Source of the DNA: BOG-908 sp965198855
GTDB lineage: Bacteria; Pseudomonadota; Alphaproteobacteria; Acetobacterales; Acetobacteraceae
Reading direction: 5' to 3'
DNA length: 64,000 nt
Assembly: GCA_965198855.1 (NCBI GenBank)
Contig: CBDAPZ010000002.1
Span: 1,488,001-1,552,000 of the forward strand
Part shown: positions 17,250-25,831 of the stretch, piece by piece
Numbering within the stretch: the first letter of the stretch is position 1
Layout: every line of letters begins with the position of its first letter
Made by a program: the position numbers and the translations under genes
The notes under the pieces: generated by a model
Database searches by the model: none
What the model saw: the letters and a program-made list of their open reading frames with translations, nothing else
What the model was told of the DNA's origin: nothing

Positions 17250-17456
17250 CTAATGCTCATCATCCACAGCGCCCGGTTTCAGCACGAACAGGCGCGAGCA
17301 ATAGGGGCAGAAGCTTTGCTGTTTCTCGATTCGCAGCCACACTCTGGGATGCCCTAGCGGACCGTCGCCTCCGTCGCAGGCGACCACCCGGCTCTCCACC
17401 AGGATGGTCTCCACGGTGCCGATCTCAGGGGTTGGGGTCTGTCCGGCGAGCGCCAT
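17250..17456 (-). CDS. Small zinc-finger protein (zf-CHCC type)
   Basis: This is a 68-residue protein with the ordered ligands Cys-27 (VVACDGGDG), His-35 (LGHPRVWL) and the pair Cys-50/Cys-53 (CPYCS). That is the CHCC zinc-binding pattern also seen at the C terminus of the complex I accessory subunit NDUFS6. Free-standing versions are common in alphaproteobacteria; their role is not well defined. It is upstream of polA with a long hairpin between them. Confidence 0.85.
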   Translation of the reverse strand: MALAGQTPTPEIGTVETILVESRVVACDGGDGPLGHPRVWLRIEKQQSFCPYCSRLFVLKPGAVDDEH

Positions 17457-17489
17457 GTTGGCTCCATCGTATTTTTAAGAGGTGTTTGC

Positions 17490-18578
17490 ATGATACGCGG
17501 CCGGGTGGCTGTTTCAACCTTGGGCGGCGCGCTGCTGTTGCTCGTGGCTGTGCTCGCAGGCTGCGCCGCCGCGGAGTCAGGCGTGGCTGGCGCACCAGGC
17601 GGCGTATTCCCGCGCCCCGACTTGGTGTTCCGCATGGATGACGGCGCCCTCCTTCCGGCGCGCCTCTGGTTACCGCCCGCAGGCACGCCCCCCGCCGGCA
17701 TCATCCTGGCCCTGCATGGTTTTACCGACAGCCGCGACGCGTGGGAGCTGCCTGCGCCGGTCTTCGCCGATGCCGGCTACACGGTGATTGCCCCCGATCA
17801 GCGGGGTTTCGGCGGGGCACCCGGCCGAGGCATTTGGGCCGGGCAGCAGCGCATGGTGGAGGACGCGGCTACGCTCGCCGACCAGCTGCGCGCCCGCTAC
17901 CCCGGTCAGCGATTGGTGGTGCTGGGCGAGAGCATGGGCAGCGCCGTTGCCATCTGCTTGGCCGCCGAAAACCCGCATGCCGCCGATGCTTTCGTCCTGA
18001 CCTCGCCGGCGGTGTGGGGCCGCGGCGAGATGCCATTCGCGCTGCGCGCGGCTCTGGCGATCGGCGACACCATCGCCCCCAATTGGAAGCTGACCGGCGA
18101 GGAGATCCCGCTGGACATCGCCGCGAGCGACAACCGCGAGGCGCTGCTCCGCCTGGCGCATGATCCCTTGACGTTGCGCGGCGTGACGGTGGCGATGCTG
18201 CGCGGCCTGGTGGATCTGATGGGCTCGGCCCAATTGGATTCCGCTCGGTTGCCCGCCAACACGTTGTTTCTCAATGGCCGCCGCGACCAGGTGGTGCCTC
18301 TTCCTGCCACCGCCGCAGCCTGGGCCCGACTGCCTCCCAACGTGCGGCGTGCCTTCTATCTCGGCGGCTACCACCTGCTGCTACGTGACCTGGACCGCTC
18401 CTTAGTGGAGGCCGACATTCTCGCTTGGCTCGGTGACGCACATGCCTGGCTTCCCTCCGGTGCTGACATCAACGCCGCTACCTGGCGGTCCGACCAGGCG
18501 GGGTCCGACGTAAAACCGGCATTTCTGCCGGCCGGCGCGCTCGACGGCAACGGCGCTTATCCCGTGTGGCCCTATTGA
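17490..18578 (+). CDS. Alpha/beta-hydrolase lipoprotein
   Basis: This is a 362-residue serine hydrolase with a lipoprotein signal peptide: hydrophobic LLLLVAVLAGC with the lipobox cysteine at residue 25, so it is likely membrane-anchored in the periplasm. The fold is of the monoacylglycerol-lipase type: oxyanion region LALHGFTDS, nucleophile elbow GESMG, a late acidic residue in NGRRDQVVPLP, and a catalytic-histidine candidate in GGYHLLLRD. The start is preceded by AAGAGG. The substrate is unknown. It is divergent from the zinc-finger gene, with only 33 bp between starts. Confidence 0.87.
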   Translation: MIRGRVAVSTLGGALLLLVAVLAGCAAAESGVAGAPGGVFPRPDLVFRMDDGALLPARLWLPPAGTPPAGIILALHGFTDSRDAWELPAPVFADAGYTVIAPDQRGFGGAPGRGIWAGQQRMVEDAATLADQLRARYPGQRLVVLGESMGSAVAICLAAENPHAADAFVLTSPAVWGRGEMPFALRAALAIGDTIAPNWKLTGEEIPLDIAASDNREALLRLAHDPLTLRGVTVAMLRGLVDLMGSAQLDSARLPANTLFLNGRRDQVVPLPATAAAWARLPPNVRRAFYLGGYHLLLRDLDRSLVEADILAWLGDAHAWLPSGADINAATWRSDQAGSDVKPAFLPAGALDGNGAYPVWPY

Positions 18579-18627
18579 TCCCGGGGGCTGGCGGTGTACG
18601 ACATTTGCCTGTAATCGTCTATCTGCG

Positions 18628-18704
18628 GGACCCATAGCTCAGCTGGATAGAGCGCTGCCCTCCGAAGGCAGAGGTCGGGGGTTCGAATCTCTCTGGGTCC
18701 GCCA
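18628..18704 (+). tRNA. tRNA-Arg (anticodon CCG)
   Basis: The acceptor stem GGACCCA/TGGGTCC with discriminator G and encoded CCA (18702-18704) encloses a normal D-arm (TAGCTCAGCTGGATAGAGC). The anticodon stem is CTGCC/GGCAG with loop CTCCGAA (anticodon CCG), and the T-loop is GGTTCGAATC. Confidence 0.97.
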
Positions 18705-18795
18705 ATAATATTAAGAAGTTCTGAAATGACCGGCGCTTCGAGGAATCATCTGGGGTAAAGACGGCGCCGTCTGCATGGGTTGGGGTTGCTGATTC

Positions 18796-19908
18796 ATGCG
18801 CCGCTTTAATGGCCAGTTTCACCGCGGCGTGCTTTGCGGCGGTGCGTTCCTCCTCGTCGCTTCTTCGTCCACCGGCCTGGCCGAGCCTGTGGCGGACGGA
18901 CCGAGATGTGCCGTGTTCGGCGCTGACCTGACACCTCGTTGCCTTTCCTTCCCAAACTGGAAGCCGGGCACATGGACCCCTCCGCCAGGCGCAGCGGTTC
19001 TCCATGTGCTCCTTATCGGTGGGGGCGGCGGTGGTGCAGCCACCATACAGAACGGTATTGGCGGCACCGGTGGTGGTTCGGGACAAGTTCGCGAGAAAAC
19101 CATCCACAGTGAGGGATCACCCATTTTCATCCGCGTCGGGCGTGGCGGACGGGGCGGCCGAGGCTACTGCCAACCAGGCCGCGCCGGTGGCGTATCGCTC
19201 TTCGGCGATGTCGATTCCTCCGGAGGGGAGGGCGGCAGCCAGATCTCTGGCGGTGGCGCGCTTCCCGATGGGAACGGCAGCGGCGGCGGTGGCGCCGGCG
19301 GCGGCTTCTATCACGACGGCCATGGCGGCGCCGGCGGCGCCGGCGGGAAAGCGGGCGGCAGCGGATATGCGGGCCTGAAAGGCACGGACTCGAAGTCGCC
19401 CATCTCGCCGACCGCGGAAGGCTTAGGCAGCTCGTTTCCACCTATGACATTTAGCCAGATCACCATCTCTCCGGGCGAGGGTGGTGGCGGCGGCACCTAC
19501 GGGATTGACGAGCCGGGCTATGGCGGGGGAGGGGGTGGTGGCGGTGGTGGCGTCCTCCTGCAACACGCAGGTGGTCCAGCGGCGAGTGGTGCAAGCGGCA
19601 AAGCTGGAACTCAAGCGCGCGGCGGGGCTGGTGGCCAAGGCTACGGAAGCGGCGGTGGTGGCGGTGGAAACTACATCATTGGTGCATGGGGCGGCAGCGG
19701 AGCGGATGGCATCGTCTATGTTGAGTGGCCACCTGCGCTGATTGCCCAATGCGAACACGCGTTCTGTTCTGAACAGGCGGCCACTGCCTGCTGCCAACCA
19801 CCGAGGACGCGTTCACCCTCGCCCTCTCCCAAGCGCTGCACTACGATGGCGGTGGGGAGTTCAGACACTCTGGCGCGATCATGGCCAAACCCACCGCGTC
19901 ACACCTGA
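18796..19908 (+). CDS. Secreted glycine-rich protein
   Basis: This is a predicted exported protein of about 370 residues with a signal peptide (LCGGAFLLVASSSTGLAEP). The ordered N-terminal part is WKPGTWTPPPGAAVLHVLLI, followed by about 250 residues very rich in glycine in runs such as GGGGGG and GGAGGAGG. The ordered segment DGIVYVEW near residue 308-315 is where relatives of this type tend to end. The last ~55 residues (CEHAFCSEQAATACC onwards, then Pro/Ser/Arg-rich) look unlike the rest and overlap another frame with protein-like composition (19785-19970). The true C terminus may therefore have been altered by a frameshift. Function is unknown; surface or matrix roles are possible. Confidence 0.7.
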   Translation: MRRFNGQFHRGVLCGGAFLLVASSSTGLAEPVADGPRCAVFGADLTPRCLSFPNWKPGTWTPPPGAAVLHVLLIGGGGGGAATIQNGIGGTGGGSGQVREKTIHSEGSPIFIRVGRGGRGGRGYCQPGRAGGVSLFGDVDSSGGEGGSQISGGGALPDGNGSGGGGAGGGFYHDGHGGAGGAGGKAGGSGYAGLKGTDSKSPISPTAEGLGSSFPPMTFSQITISPGEGGGGGTYGIDEPGYGGGGGGGGGGVLLQHAGGPAASGASGKAGTQARGGAGGQGYGSGGGGGGNYIIGAWGGSGADGIVYVEWPPALIAQCEHAFCSEQAATACCQPPRTRSPSPSPKRCTTMAVGSSDTLARSWPNPPRHT

Positions 19909-19970
19909 TCGAGCAGATGCGAAAGCGGGGCTTCGTGGTGATGAAGAAACCCCGCCGGCAGTTCAGCCAA
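19785..19970 (+). other. Possible small CDS or gene remnant overlapping the glycine-rich gene
   Basis: In the frame with codons starting at positions divisible by three, the stretch from about 19785 reads LPTTEDAFTLALSQALHYDG, then FRHSGAIMAKPTASHLIEQM and RKRGFVVMKKP. It has the composition of a real helical protein, unlike the overlapping frame. No good start codon exists before ATG 19881, an upstream in-frame TGA lies near 19770, and the frame runs on into the mcl gene without a natural stop. It is probably a fragment of a small unknown protein. Confidence 0.35.
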
Positions 19971-19981
19971 GTGCGCCGTGA

Positions 19982-20956
19982 TCACCCAGCGGCGATCGAG
20001 TCGGCCTTGGCGATCAGCGCTTCCGCCATCCTGATGCTCGCAATATCGATGAGCCGTCCATCCAACGATACCGCGCCGCGGCCGGCGCTGGCTGCTTCCT
20101 GCATGGCGGCCAGGATGCGGCGAGCCTTGGTGACCTCGGCTTCGGATGGGGAGAAAACCTCGTTGGCGAGCGCGATCTGGCTGGGATGGATGGCCCATTT
20201 GCCCTCGTAACCGAGCACGGCGGCGCGCTTGCCGGCAGCGCGGAAGCCGTCGGGATCGCTGAAGTCGCCGAAGGGGCCGTCGATCGGGCGCAAGCCGTAG
20301 GCGCGGCAGGCGACGAGCATGCGGTTCTGGGCAAAATGCCACGGGTCCGCCCAATGGAAGTCGCGTGTGCCCGCCTCGGATGTGTCGGTGAGCACGCCAT
20401 AGTCAGGGTTTACCCCGCCGATCACCGTGGTCCGGGCGCGTGTGCTGGCAGCGTAGTCGGCGACACCGAAGCTCATCGCCTCGAGGCGCTTGCTGCTTTG
20501 GGCAATGGCTTCCACGTTGGCCATGCCGAGGGCGGTTTCGATCAGCACTTCGAAGCCCAGGCGCTTCTTGCGCTGCTTGGCAGCCTCGATCTGGGTGACC
20601 AGCATGTCGATGGCATAGACGTCGGACGGCGTGCCGACCTTGGGGATCAGAAGCATGTCGAGACGCGGACAGGCTTCGACGATGTCGATCACGTCGCGAT
20701 ACATGTAATGCGTGTCAAGGCCGTTGATGCGCACCATCATCGTCTTGCGGCCCCAGTCGATATCGTTCAGGGCCTGCACGATGTTCTTGCGGGCCTGCTC
20801 CTTGTCGTCGGGAGCGACAGCGTCTTCCACATCGAGAAAAACCACGTCGGCAGCGCTGGTCGCGGCTTTTTCAAACAGCGCAGTGTTGGAGCCGGGGACG
20901 GCCAGCTCGGAGCGGTGGATGCGCGGGGTAGCCTGGTCGACGAGGAAAAAGCTCAT
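19982..20956 (-). CDS. mcl: L-malyl-CoA/beta-methylmalyl-CoA lyase (HpcH/HpaI family)
   Basis: This enzyme splits L-malyl-CoA into acetyl-CoA and glyoxylate, the last step of the acetyl-CoA arm of the serine cycle. The 324-residue TIM-barrel protein carries the CitE/HpcH signatures RSELAVPGSN, DVVFLDVEDAVAPDDK (metal-binding acid region), MLLIPKVGT, GFEVLIETALGMANVEAIA and FGVADYAAS. The extended C terminus (GYEGKWAIHPSQIALANEVF) is typical of malyl-CoA lyases rather than citrate-lyase beta subunits. It is the last gene of the mtkA-mtkB-ppc-mcl run, 30 bp after ppc, which supports the assignment. Confidence 0.92.
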   Translation of the reverse strand: MSFFLVDQATPRIHRSELAVPGSNTALFEKAATSAADVVFLDVEDAVAPDDKEQARKNIVQALNDIDWGRKTMMVRINGLDTHYMYRDVIDIVEACPRLDMLLIPKVGTPSDVYAIDMLVTQIEAAKQRKKRLGFEVLIETALGMANVEAIAQSSKRLEAMSFGVADYAASTRARTTVIGGVNPDYGVLTDTSEAGTRDFHWADPWHFAQNRMLVACRAYGLRPIDGPFGDFSDPDGFRAAGKRAAVLGYEGKWAIHPSQIALANEVFSPSEAEVTKARRILAAMQEAASAGRGAVSLDGRLIDIASIRMAEALIAKADSIAAG

Positions 20957-20986
20957 AAAAACTCCTTGTGCAGCTTTGAAAGAATG

Positions 20987-23686
20987 TCAGCCGGTGGTGC
21001 CGAAGCCGGCGGCGATGCAGTTGATCGAGCGCAGGAGAGCGACCCGGATCGTTTCACTTGGCTCCGCGCGATAGCGCCGTAGGAGTTCGACCTGCTCGCG
21101 GTTGACGGCATCGATCACCGGCAGGCGGGAGGCGAGGCGGCTGTCATACTGGGTGAAGCGGCCGGCGATGCGGGCATGGCCGGTGATGGTGAGAATGGTC
21201 TCGCAGGTGAGATGATACTCGTGTTCCACCATAGCAAAGATCTCGCGTGCGGCAGCTTGATCCTCGACGAGGCCGGCATATTCGCGGGCGACGGTGAGAT
21301 CGACGGTGGCGAGCGCCTTTTCAGCCTCATCGATGATGAGGCGGAACATGCGATGCGTCGCGAACATCTGTTGCAGGAGGCCCATGGCGGCCGGGCCGCG
21401 CACGTGCAGGATGCTCTGCAAACCGCTGCCAATGCCGTACCAGCTAGTGACAACATGGCGGTTCTGCGCCCAGGCGAACACGAAGGGGATCGCGCGCAGA
21501 TCCTCCAGCGAGGTTGTGGTGCCGAAGCGTCGGGCGGGGCGTGACCCGATGTTCAGCATGCCGATTTCCTGCAGCGGACTTGCTTGCTGGAAATAGGTGA
21601 TGAGCGAGGCATGGCCCAGCAGGTTGCGATAGGCAGCATTGGAGGCGCCGGAAATCGCTTCCATCGCATCGTCATGCTCAGGATCGTTGGGCACCGATTG
21701 CTCGCCGGCGCCGAGCGCGTGCTGCAACACGCTGCTGGCAAGAAGTTCGAGCTGAACGCCGGCGGTGCCGCGGTTGGCGTATTTGAAGCTGACCACCTCG
21801 CCCTGCTCGGTGGTGCGGAAACGGCCGCGGATGGAGCCGCGGGGCTGGGCGGCGATGGCGCGCTGGGTAGGCGCGCCGCCACGGGAGACGGATCCGCCGC
21901 GGCCATGGAAAAAGGCGATGCACACGCCTGCGGACTCGCCGAGGGCCGTGAGTTTCGTCTGGGCTTTCGACAACTCCCAATTGGCGGTGAAATATCCGCC
22001 ATCCTTGTTGCTGTCGGAATAGCCGATCATCACTTCCTGCACGTTGCCTTGTCGGCGGATGCTGCGGCGGATGGCGGGCACGGCGAAAAGCTCGCGCATG
22101 ATGGCGGGTGCCGCGCGAAGATCGGTGATGGTTTCGAACAATGGCACAATCGGAAGTGTGCATAGCTCGATGCCGGCGTTGTCGAGGAAAAGGCCGGAAA
22201 GTTTGGCCACGACATAGACGCCGATCACGTCGGCCGCACTGTGCGTCATGGACAGGATGAAGCTGCCGAACGCCTCCCGGTCCAGCTCGCGCTGGGTGTC
22301 GCGGACGAGGCGGAACAAATCGATCAGTTCCTGCGCTTCAGGTTCGAGCTCGGGCAGGTGCTCTCCGGTTTGCGGCTGTTCGAGGAGCATGCGGAGCCAG
22401 TTGGCCCAGGCGGCACTCGTGGGATCGGGAGCGTCGCCCGGCTGGTTGGTTGCGGACCAGACGCCGCGGAGGGTCTGGTGGAGGCGCGTGGTGTTTTGTC
22501 GCAGATCGAGGCGGACGGTGGAGAAACGAAAAATTTCGACCGTCAGGCGCAGCTTGCGAACGAGGCGAGAGGCGAGGTCGCCGCAGCCGCTTTCACGCAG
22601 GGCGTCTTCGAGATGCAGCAGGTCGGCGATCAGGTCGTCGGCATTGACGTAACGCTGGCTTTGCGCTTTGCCGTTCAGATGGGCGAGAGCGCCTTCGACG
22701 CGGTGGAGCATGCAGCCGATGGCCTGGCGGAAAATCTCGCCAGGATTGCGCGCGGCGATCTCCTCGCCACACGAAGCCAGGGTGGCGTCCAGCGCGGCAC
22801 GGAACCACGGCGGGGTCGCGATGGTGGCTTCGGCGATGGAGAGCTGGCGCGAGAGGCTGGTCAGCGCCGTTCGATAATACTGCAAACTTGCACTGGCATT
22901 TTCCTGCAACGCTTCGCGTGTCGCTGCATTGGTGACGAAGGGATTGCCGTCCCTGTCGCCGCCGATCCAGCTACCGAATTGCAGAAATTGGCCAATCTCG
23001 ATCGAATTGCCGGGATAGGCGCGGCTGAGCGCCTCTTCCAGCCTGTTGACCGTCTGCGGAACAACCTCGAACAGGGTTTCATGAAAGAAATAAAGGCCCC
23101 AGGCAATTTCCTGGGTGATCGTGGGCTTTTCAAGGCGCAGTTCGCCGGTGAGCCAAAGCAGCTCGATTTGGTCACGCAAACGCAACATGATCTGTGCGCG
23201 TTCCCACTCGGTCCAGCGGGTGTTTTCCAGATCCAGCAACAGAAGATAGATGGCGCGCAGTTTTTCGAGCACGGTAATACGGCGATTTTCCGTGGGGTGC
23301 GCGGTGAGGACCGGCCTGACGCGCAAGCTGCCGAGGGTGCTGATGACGGTTTCCGCAGCGATCCCTGCCGCGGCCGCTTGCGCGAGGGCGGCTTCGAAAG
23401 TGCCGTCGACGACACCATTGGCGGCAGCGCGTTCTTCGTCACGCCGCTGACGCATCGTGGCGTTCTGCTCCGCGATGGATTGGAGCTGAAACCAGATGCC
23501 CTGTGCGCGCAAGGCAAGACCAAGCCCCTCGGGCGAGCAGGCCGAGAGTTTGACCTCGTTGCGCAGCACAGGGCCGAGCTCAGGATTGTGATGCTGCACG
23601 ATGTCGAGCAGCATCCCATACAGCAGGCCGGCAAGGGCAGAGCCATCACCGGCCTGTGCCCTGTCGCGTGGCGCCGATGCGTTCAT
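20987..23686 (-). CDS. ppc: Phosphoenolpyruvate carboxylase
   Basis: This enzyme carboxylates PEP to oxaloacetate, supplying malate for malate thiokinase. It has 899 residues, the usual bacterial size. Active-site motifs are all present: VLTAHPTENRR, the catalytic-histidine region, GYSDSNKDGGYFTANWELSK, CIAFFHGRGGSVSRGGAPT and the glycine-rich C-terminal end (INCIAAGFGTTG). The start codon overlaps the mtkB stop as ATGA, so the two are translationally coupled. Its place between mtkB and mcl suggests it is the serine-cycle isozyme rather than a general anaplerotic copy. Confidence 0.96.
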   Translation of the reverse strand: MNASAPRDRAQAGDGSALAGLLYGMLLDIVQHHNPELGPVLRNEVKLSACSPEGLGLALRAQGIWFQLQSIAEQNATMRQRRDEERAAANGVVDGTFEAALAQAAAAGIAAETVISTLGSLRVRPVLTAHPTENRRITVLEKLRAIYLLLLDLENTRWTEWERAQIMLRLRDQIELLWLTGELRLEKPTITQEIAWGLYFFHETLFEVVPQTVNRLEEALSRAYPGNSIEIGQFLQFGSWIGGDRDGNPFVTNAATREALQENASASLQYYRTALTSLSRQLSIAEATIATPPWFRAALDATLASCGEEIAARNPGEIFRQAIGCMLHRVEGALAHLNGKAQSQRYVNADDLIADLLHLEDALRESGCGDLASRLVRKLRLTVEIFRFSTVRLDLRQNTTRLHQTLRGVWSATNQPGDAPDPTSAAWANWLRMLLEQPQTGEHLPELEPEAQELIDLFRLVRDTQRELDREAFGSFILSMTHSAADVIGVYVVAKLSGLFLDNAGIELCTLPIVPLFETITDLRAAPAIMRELFAVPAIRRSIRRQGNVQEVMIGYSDSNKDGGYFTANWELSKAQTKLTALGESAGVCIAFFHGRGGSVSRGGAPTQRAIAAQPRGSIRGRFRTTEQGEVVSFKYANRGTAGVQLELLASSVLQHALGAGEQSVPNDPEHDDAMEAISGASNAAYRNLLGHASLITYFQQASPLQEIGMLNIGSRPARRFGTTTSLEDLRAIPFVFAWAQNRHVVTSWYGIGSGLQSILHVRGPAAMGLLQQMFATHRMFRLIIDEAEKALATVDLTVAREYAGLVEDQAAAREIFAMVEHEYHLTCETILTITGHARIAGRFTQYDSRLASRLPVIDAVNREQVELLRRYRAEPSETIRVALLRSINCIAAGFGTTG

Positions 23687-24585
23687 CAGGCGGCCCGGGA
23701 TTTCTTGTCCAACAAAGCGGCGACAGTGGACCCCAGCTCGCCTGCGCTTGGTGCCACGGTAAGGCCATACGACGACATGATCTCGGCTTTTTCGGCCGCG
23801 CTATCTCCGACGCCAGAGATGATGGCGCCGGCATGGCCCATGCGGCGACCTTTTGGCGCGGTAAGGCCGGCGACATAGCCGACAACCGGCTTGGTCATGT
23901 TGTCCTTGATCCAGGCCGCGGCCTCGGCTTCTTGCGCGCCACCGATCTCGCCGATCATCAGAACAGCGTGGGTCTCGGGATCCTGCTCGAACAACGCCAG
24001 ATGATCGAGGAAGGAGCTGCCATTGATCGGGTCGCCGCCGATGCCGACGCTGGTCGAGACGCCGATGCCGAGCGCCATCAGCTGCGAGGCGGCCTCGTAG
24101 CCCAGCGTGCCGCTGCGCGACACGATGCCGACATTGCCCTGGATGTAGATGTGCGGCGGCATGATGCCGAGCATGGCCTTGCCTGGGCTGATGATGCCGG
24201 CGCAGTTGGGGCCGACCAGGAGGCTGCGGCGCTCTTTCGGAAAGCGGCGCAGATAGCGTTTAACCCGCATCATGTCCTGCGCGGGGATCCCGTCGGTGAT
24301 GGCGCAGATCAGGCGCAGGCCGGCAGTGGCCGCCTCCATGATCGCGTCGGCGCAGAAGGGCGGGGCGACGAAGGTGATCGAGGCATCTGCGCCGGTGGCC
24401 TCGACTGCATCGCGCACGGTGTTGAATACGGGAAGGCCGAGATGATCGCGGCCGCCCTTGCCGGGGGTGACGCCGCCGACGACGTTGCCGCCATATTCCA
24501 GCATCTCCTTGCCGTGAAAGGAGCCTTTGTCGCCGGTAAAACCCTGGATGAGGATTCTGGAGGATTTATCGATGAGAATGCTCAT
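23686..24585 (-). CDS. mtkB: Malate--CoA ligase (malate thiokinase), alpha subunit
   Basis: This is the alpha subunit of the ATP-dependent enzyme that activates malate to malyl-CoA. It is 299 residues long and homologous to SucD. The CoA-binding Rossmann domain starts ILIQGFTGDKGSFHGKEML; GPNCAGIISPGKAMLGIMP and GNVGIVSRSGTLGYEAASQL follow. The phospho-histidine lies in GHAGAIISG (His251). Distinction from succinyl-CoA synthetase rests on linkage to ppc and mcl and on the MtkB-like N terminus (MSILIDKSSRILIQGFTG). Confidence 0.93.
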   Translation of the reverse strand: MSILIDKSSRILIQGFTGDKGSFHGKEMLEYGGNVVGGVTPGKGGRDHLGLPVFNTVRDAVEATGADASITFVAPPFCADAIMEAATAGLRLICAITDGIPAQDMMRVKRYLRRFPKERRSLLVGPNCAGIISPGKAMLGIMPPHIYIQGNVGIVSRSGTLGYEAASQLMALGIGVSTSVGIGGDPINGSSFLDHLALFEQDPETHAVLMIGEIGGAQEAEAAAWIKDNMTKPVVGYVAGLTAPKGRRMGHAGAIISGVGDSAAEKAEIMSSYGLTVAPSAGELGSTVAALLDKKSRAA

Positions 24586-24658
24586 GCTGCGTTCCCTTTA
24601 AAATTGTTGATTTTTGATTGGACAGCGAAGTTTCGGCCTTCCTTTAGAAAGCGGGCCT

Positions 24659-25831
24659 TCATGAATGCTGCCCCTTCGCCGCCTGCACGGCCTTTTGCGC
24701 CGCTTCCGACAATGTTTCCGCGGTGATCAAGGGCAACCCGCTTTCCGCGAGTATCTTTCGTCCTGCTTCGACGTTGGTGCCGGCCAAACGCACGATCAGC
24801 GGCACGCCGATCTTGGTTTCGCGCGCGGCCTGCACGATGCCTTCCGCCACCCAGTCACAACGATTGATGCCGGCGAAGATGTTGACCAGGATGGATTGCA
24901 CGCGGCTGTCCGACAGCACGAGGCGGAAAGCGGTAGCGACGCGTTCCGGGCTGGCGCCGCCGCCGACATCGAGGAAGTTGGCGGGCTCGCCGCCGGCATA
25001 TTTGATGACGTCCATCGTTGCCATGGCGAGGCCGGCGCCGTTGACGATGCAGCCGATCGTGCCGTCCAGGCCGACATAGTTCAAGCTGTGCTCGGCGGCC
25101 TGCGCTTCGCGCGGGTCGTCCTGCGAGGGATCCCGCATGCCCTCGATGGCACGCTGGCGAAAGAGTGCGTTATCGTCGATAATCATCTTTGCATCGAGGG
25201 CTACAACCCGGCCGTCATGCATGAGGACGAGCGGGTTAATTTCCAGCATAGTGGCGTCGGCATCGCGAAAGGCGCGATAGGCACCCAAGATGGTTTGCAC
25301 GGCGCGTTGCACCTGCTTGATGTCGAGGCCGAGGCCGAAGGCGATTTCGCGTGCCTGAAAGGGCTGCAGGCCGACGGCCGGTTCCACCGTGATCTGGATC
25401 AGCGCGTCCGGCTTTTCCGCGGCGATCTGTTCGATCTCCATGCCGCCTTCGCGGGAGGCGATGACGCGAATGCGTTCTTCTTTACGATCAAGCACATAGC
25501 CGAGGTAGAATTCGCGCTCGATCTTGTCGGCCGCCTCGATATAGACGCGCTGGACTGGTTTGCCTTCGGCCTCCGTTTGATGCGTGACGAGGCGCTTGCC
25601 CAGCATTTCCTCGGCTGCGTCGCGTACTTCACCATAGGTGCGGCAGAGTTTGATGCCGCCGGCTTTGCCGCGCGCGCCGGCGTGGATTTGTGCCTTGACA
25701 GCCCAGTGCCAGCCGCCGATCTCGGTGGCGGCGTAGACAGCTTGGTCCGGGCTGAAGGCAACGGCGCCGCGCGGCACGTCGACGCCTGCGCTTTGCAACA
25801 ATTCTTTGGCCTGATACTCGTGTAGGTTCAC
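24659..25831 (-). CDS. mtkA: Malate--CoA ligase (malate thiokinase), beta subunit
   Basis: This is the ATP-grasp subunit, 390 residues and SucC-like: MNLHEYQAKELLQSAGV at the N terminus, VKAQIHAGARGKAGGIKL for nucleotide binding, MLEINPLVLMHDGRVVALDA with the metal ligands, and GCIVNGAGLAMATMD plus FLDVGGGASPERV in the CoA-ligase domain. It starts the operon; a 73-bp gap separates it from mtkB. Control signals would lie in the gene-poor stretch upstream (25832 onward). No other serine-cycle genes (glyA, sga, hpr, mtdA, fch, gck) are in the window. Confidence 0.93.
   Translation of the reverse strand: MNLHEYQAKELLQSAGVDVPRGAVAFSPDQAVYAATEIGGWHWAVKAQIHAGARGKAGGIKLCRTYGEVRDAAEEMLGKRLVTHQTEAEGKPVQRVYIEAADKIEREFYLGYVLDRKEERIRVIASREGGMEIEQIAAEKPDALIQITVEPAVGLQPFQAREIAFGLGLDIKQVQRAVQTILGAYRAFRDADATMLEINPLVLMHDGRVVALDAKMIIDDNALFRQRAIEGMRDPSQDDPREAQAAEHSLNYVGLDGTIGCIVNGAGLAMATMDVIKYAGGEPANFLDVGGGASPERVATAFRLVLSDSRVQSILVNIFAGINRCDWVAEGIVQAARETKIGVPLIVRLAGTNVEAGRKILAESGLPLITAETLSEAAQKAVQAAKGQHS

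Noticed and set aside
19240..19700. Repetitive GGC/GGT-rich DNA as a CRISPR or tandem repeat array
   Set aside because: It is codon-phased glycine coding in the glycine-rich protein, without uniform spacers.
22241..23878. Long plus-strand open frame antisense to ppc
   Set aside because: The translation has no family signature, while the minus strand encodes a complete PEP carboxylase.
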